Positions 7,128 to 9,246 of a DNA stretch of 9,246 bases are shown here, piece after piece. The notes below the pieces were generated by a model. The model saw only the letters and a program-made list of their open reading frames with translations. It searched no databases and was not told the origin of the DNA. The position numbers were made by a program, and so were the translations under genes. The DNA is from Reyranella sp. (lineage in GTDB: Bacteria > Pseudomonadota > Alphaproteobacteria > Reyranellales > Reyranellaceae), in the NCBI GenBank assembly GCA_016780605.1, contig JADHLS010000151.1, positions 1-9,246 of the forward strand, in the 5' to 3' direction. Within the stretch, counting starts at the first letter, position 1. The number at the start of each line of letters is the position of its first letter.

Positions 7128-8402
7128 ATGGCGAAATCGCCCAACCGGCTCTCGGCCAGCGAAGCCGTGCTGCGCATGGCCGAGAAGCGGCTGAAAGCCC
7201 GCGATCTCGTCGAGGCCTGTCTCGACCGCATCGAGGCGCGCGAAGGCCAGGTCCATGCCTGGGAAGCGCTCGATCCCGAGGGCGCGCGCAAGCGGGCCGA
7301 TATCCTGGACAAGAGAAGCCGCCCGGCCGGGCCATTGCACGGCATTCCGCTTGCCGTGAAGGACATCATCGCCACCAAGACGATGCCGACGACCTGCGGC
7401 TCGGCGATCTACCGCGACCATGTCGTGGGCAAGGATGCGGCCTGCGTGACCCAGCTGGTGAAGGCGGGCGCCATTGTGCTGGGCAAAGCGGTGACCACGG
7501 AGTTCGCCGGCGCTCATGCCGGCAAGACCCACAATCCGCACAATCTCCGCCATACGCCGGCCGGCTCCTCGTCGGGCTCGGCGGCGGCGGTCGCCGACTT
7601 CATGGCGCCGGTCGGCTATGGCACGCAGACGGCGGGCTCGGTGATCCGGCCGGGCGCTTTCAACGGTGTCGTCGCCTACAAGGGCAGCTTCGGCTGGGCC
7701 GACATGACCGGCATCAAGCCCTATTCGCCGAGCCTCGACACGCTGGGCTTCTTCACCCGCGAAGCCAACGACCTCGCCCTGATCCGCGCCGCCTACGGCC
7801 ATGCCGCGGCCGATCCGGTGCGCGAGCCGCCGCGCATCGGCTTGATGCGCACGCCATGGTGGGACCTGGCCGAGCCCTACAACAGGAAGAACATCGAGGA
7901 GGCGGCACGCACCCTGCGTGCGGCCGGCGCCCGGGTGCGCGAATGGAAGGCGCCGGACTCGTGGGCCGGCCTGATGCAGGCGCAGCATCGCATCATGACC
8001 AAGGAGGCGACGCAGGCCTACGCCAAGGAGCGCCGGCGGTTCTCCCATCTCTTCTCGCCGGTGATGCAGGGCGTGATGGTCGAGGGCGACGCCGTCAGTC
8101 GCCGCCAGTATGCCGCCGCCCGCAAGCACAAGCGCACGGCGCTGGCCCAGCTCGACGAGGCGTGGGACCGCTTCGACTTCCTGCTGGCGCCCTCGGCCCG
8201 GGGCGAGGCGCCGTCGGGCCTGGGCTATACCGGCGATCCGATCTTCAACCGGTTCTGGACGCTTCTGGGCATGCCCTGCATCGCGCTGCCCTTCAATGCC
8301 GGACCGCTCGGCCTGCCGCTCTCGGTGCAGCTGATCGGGCCGCGCAACAAGGACGACCAGCTGATCGCCTTCGCGCGCTGGGTGGAGCGCCGGCTCGCGT
8401 GA
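7128..8402 (+). CDS. Amidase-signature family hydrolase
   Basis: This 424-residue cytoplasmic enzyme hydrolyses an amide bond, releasing ammonia or an amine. The Ser-cisSer-Lys triad can be placed: Lys78 (HGIPLAVKDII), the cis-Ser at about 148 (TPAGSSSGSAAAV) and nucleophile Ser171 (GYGTQTAGSVIRPGAFNG). The C-terminal part has the usual FNRFWTLLGMPCIALPF and GLPLSVQLIGP blocks. The length is at the short end for the family but complete. The family covers fatty-acid amides, aryl amides, allophanate, malonamate and GatA, so the substrate is not predictable. It is not GatA itself, because gatC and gatB are not beside it. GGGGGA (7114-7119) lies eight bases before the ATG. The stop overlaps the start of the aspartate-dehydrogenase-like gene (GTGA), so the two are translationally coupled and probably act in one pathway. 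It is divergent from the isomerase operon. Confidence 0.93.
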   Translation: MAKSPNRLSASEAVLRMAEKRLKARDLVEACLDRIEAREGQVHAWEALDPEGARKRADILDKRSRPAGPLHGIPLAVKDIIATKTMPTTCGSAIYRDHVVGKDAACVTQLVKAGAIVLGKAVTTEFAGAHAGKTHNPHNLRHTPAGSSSGSAAAVADFMAPVGYGTQTAGSVIRPGAFNGVVAYKGSFGWADMTGIKPYSPSLDTLGFFTREANDLALIRAAYGHAAADPVREPPRIGLMRTPWWDLAEPYNRKNIEEAARTLRAAGARVREWKAPDSWAGLMQAQHRIMTKEATQAYAKERRRFSHLFSPVMQGVMVEGDAVSRRQYAAARKHKRTALAQLDEAWDRFDFLLAPSARGEAPSGLGYTGDPIFNRFWTLLGMPCIALPFNAGPLGLPLSVQLIGPRNKDDQLIAFARWVERRLA

Positions 8403-9187
8403 GCCTCAAGCTCGGCCTGATCGGCTACGGCGCCATCGGCAAGCATGTCGAGGCGGCGCTGAAAGCCGGCAGCATAGAGAACCTCGACCTGGTGGCCGCG
8501 CTGGTGAAGCGACCGCGCCATGAGGGTCTTCTGACGCACGAGCCCGGCCGCTTCTTCGCGCATCGCTTCGACGCCGTCGCCGAATGCGCCGGGCACGAGG
8601 CGGTGCGCACCCACGGCCAGCGTGTGCTCGAACGCGGCGCCGACCTGCTGGTGACCTCGGTCGGCGCCTTCACCGACACCGCGCTGTTCGATCGCCTGCT
8701 GGCGGCAGCGAAAGCCAACGGCAAGCGCCTGATCCTGCCGTCGGCCGGCATCGGCGCCCTCGATATCCTGAGCAGCGCGGCGGTCGGCGGCCTCGACAGC
8801 GTCACGGTCACAGTGCGCAAGGACCCGTCGGCTTGGAAGGGCACGATCGCCGAGACGCTGGTCGATCTCGATTCGCTCACGGAGCCGCACACCGTGTTCG
8901 ACGGGCCGGTGCGCGAGGGCGCGCGGCTCTATCCGCAGAACGTCAATATCTCGGCGGCGGCGGCCATCGCCGGCCTGGGACTCGACGCCACGCGGGTGGT
9001 GATCGTGGCCGACCCCGGCATCACCACGCATGTCGTCGAGCTCGAGGCCACGGGCGCCTTCGGGCGCTTCAGGTTCATGGAGGACGTCGCGGTCAGCGAG
9101 GAGAACCGCAAGACCGGCAAGCTGGTGGCCATGGCCATGGTGAAGACGGTGCGCCAGCTTGCCTCGACGCTGGTAGTGGCGGCGTAG
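8399..9187 (+). CDS. nadX: L-aspartate dehydrogenase family protein
   Basis: This 262-residue NAD(P)-dependent oxidoreductase has the size of NadX-type enzymes, which convert L-aspartate to iminoaspartate (and on to oxaloacetate plus ammonia). The Rossmann motif GLIGYGAIGKHV is at residues 6-17, with Gly9, Gly11 and Gly14. Other family blocks are LILPSAGIGALDILSSA (111-127), LYPQNVNISAAAAIAGLGL (177-195) and DPGITTHVVELEATGAFGRF (from 205), where His211 is the likely catalytic His. The start is a GTG at 8399 overlapping the amidase stop, with GGAG (8384-8387) eleven bases upstream. The same frame stays open far upstream through the amidase gene, but that part is out-of-frame translation of the amidase and not protein. 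No nadA, nadB or nadC is near, so a role in NAD synthesis is uncertain. With a coupled amidase, a catabolic role on an aspartate-like amine is equally likely. Confidence 0.87.
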   Translation: MSLKLGLIGYGAIGKHVEAALKAGSIENLDLVAALVKRPRHEGLLTHEPGRFFAHRFDAVAECAGHEAVRTHGQRVLERGADLLVTSVGAFTDTALFDRLLAAAKANGKRLILPSAGIGALDILSSAAVGGLDSVTVTVRKDPSAWKGTIAETLVDLDSLTEPHTVFDGPVREGARLYPQNVNISAAAAIAGLGLDATRVVIVADPGITTHVVELEATGAFGRFRFMEDVAVSEENRKTGKLVAMAMVKTVRQLASTLVVAA

Positions 9188-9201
9188 TCTTTGAAGGGAG
9201 C

Positions 9202-9246
9202 GCGGGCCTCTGGCCCGCATCATGATCAAGAGCGGGCCAGAGGCCC
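9202..9246. repeat. Nested inverted repeat, REP/BIME-like or hairpin terminator
   Basis: Two perfect 15-base arms, GGGCCTCTGGCCCGC (9204-9218) and GCGGGCCAGAGGCCC (9232-9246), are inverted around a 13-base spacer, ATCATGATCAAGA. The left arm is also a hairpin on its own: GCGGGCC-TCT-GGCCCGC (9202-9218). The right arm begins the same small hairpin and is cut by the window edge. The whole is therefore two head-to-head palindromic units, the layout of bacterial REP/BIME elements. It starts 14 bases after the dehydrogenase stop, so it may also end transcription, although no T-run is visible. The full extent is outside the window. Confidence 0.75.

Noticed and set aside
7022..8398. In-frame upstream extension of the aspartate dehydrogenase, suggesting a large fusion protein
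   Set aside because: This part is the amidase gene read in the wrong frame. The amidase frame has the full catalytic triad, and a good GTG start for the dehydrogenase sits at 8399.
8225..9229. Minus-strand open frame starting inside the terminal repeat
   Set aside because: It is antisense to the aspartate dehydrogenase, has no ribosome binding site, and its start lies in the palindromic repeat.

Overview
The window is about 9.2 kb of very GC-rich, densely coding bacterial DNA. GC-rich third positions, short intergenic gaps, stop/start-overlapping genes and the kinds of proteins encoded fit an alphaproteobacterium of the Rhizobiales/Rhodospirillales/Reyranella sort. That placement rests on general resemblance only. 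I see no rRNA, tRNA, CRISPR array, insertion sequence or phage gene, and no gene-free stretch longer than 300 bases.

Left block (1-5228). A minus-strand gene for an exported TPR-type protein runs off the left edge. It is divergent from a two-gene plus-strand operon that encodes the periplasmic adaptor and the inner-membrane pump of an HAE1/MexEF-like RND multidrug efflux system. The pump keeps the two transmembrane aspartates, the lysine and the threonine of the proton relay. No outer-membrane channel gene and no regulator gene lie beside it here. A hairpin between the pump gene and the convergent downstream operon is a plausible terminator.

Middle block (7062 down to 5300, minus strand). 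Three tightly packed genes form one likely operon: a 2-hydroxychromene-2-carboxylate-isomerase-like (DsbA/kappa-GST fold) protein, a single-domain VOC protein with the metal-ligand pattern of extradiol dioxygenases, and a PPOX-type FMN split-barrel protein. The first two genes overlap at ATGA, and the third has its ribosome binding site on the stop codon of the second. The combination suggests small-molecule, possibly aromatic-ring, catabolism.

Right block (7128-9187, plus strand). An amidase-signature hydrolase is translationally coupled (GTGA overlap) to an L-aspartate-dehydrogenase-family protein. This pair is divergent from the middle operon across a 65-bp gap that holds a short palindrome. 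The window ends in a long nested inverted repeat just after the dehydrogenase gene, which looks like a dispersed REP/BIME-type element or a strong hairpin terminator.

Nothing in the window amounts to a clear new defence or mobile system. The most interesting items are the nested repeat at the right edge, the compact isomerase/dioxygenase-like/flavin module, and the amidase-aspartate dehydrogenase pair.
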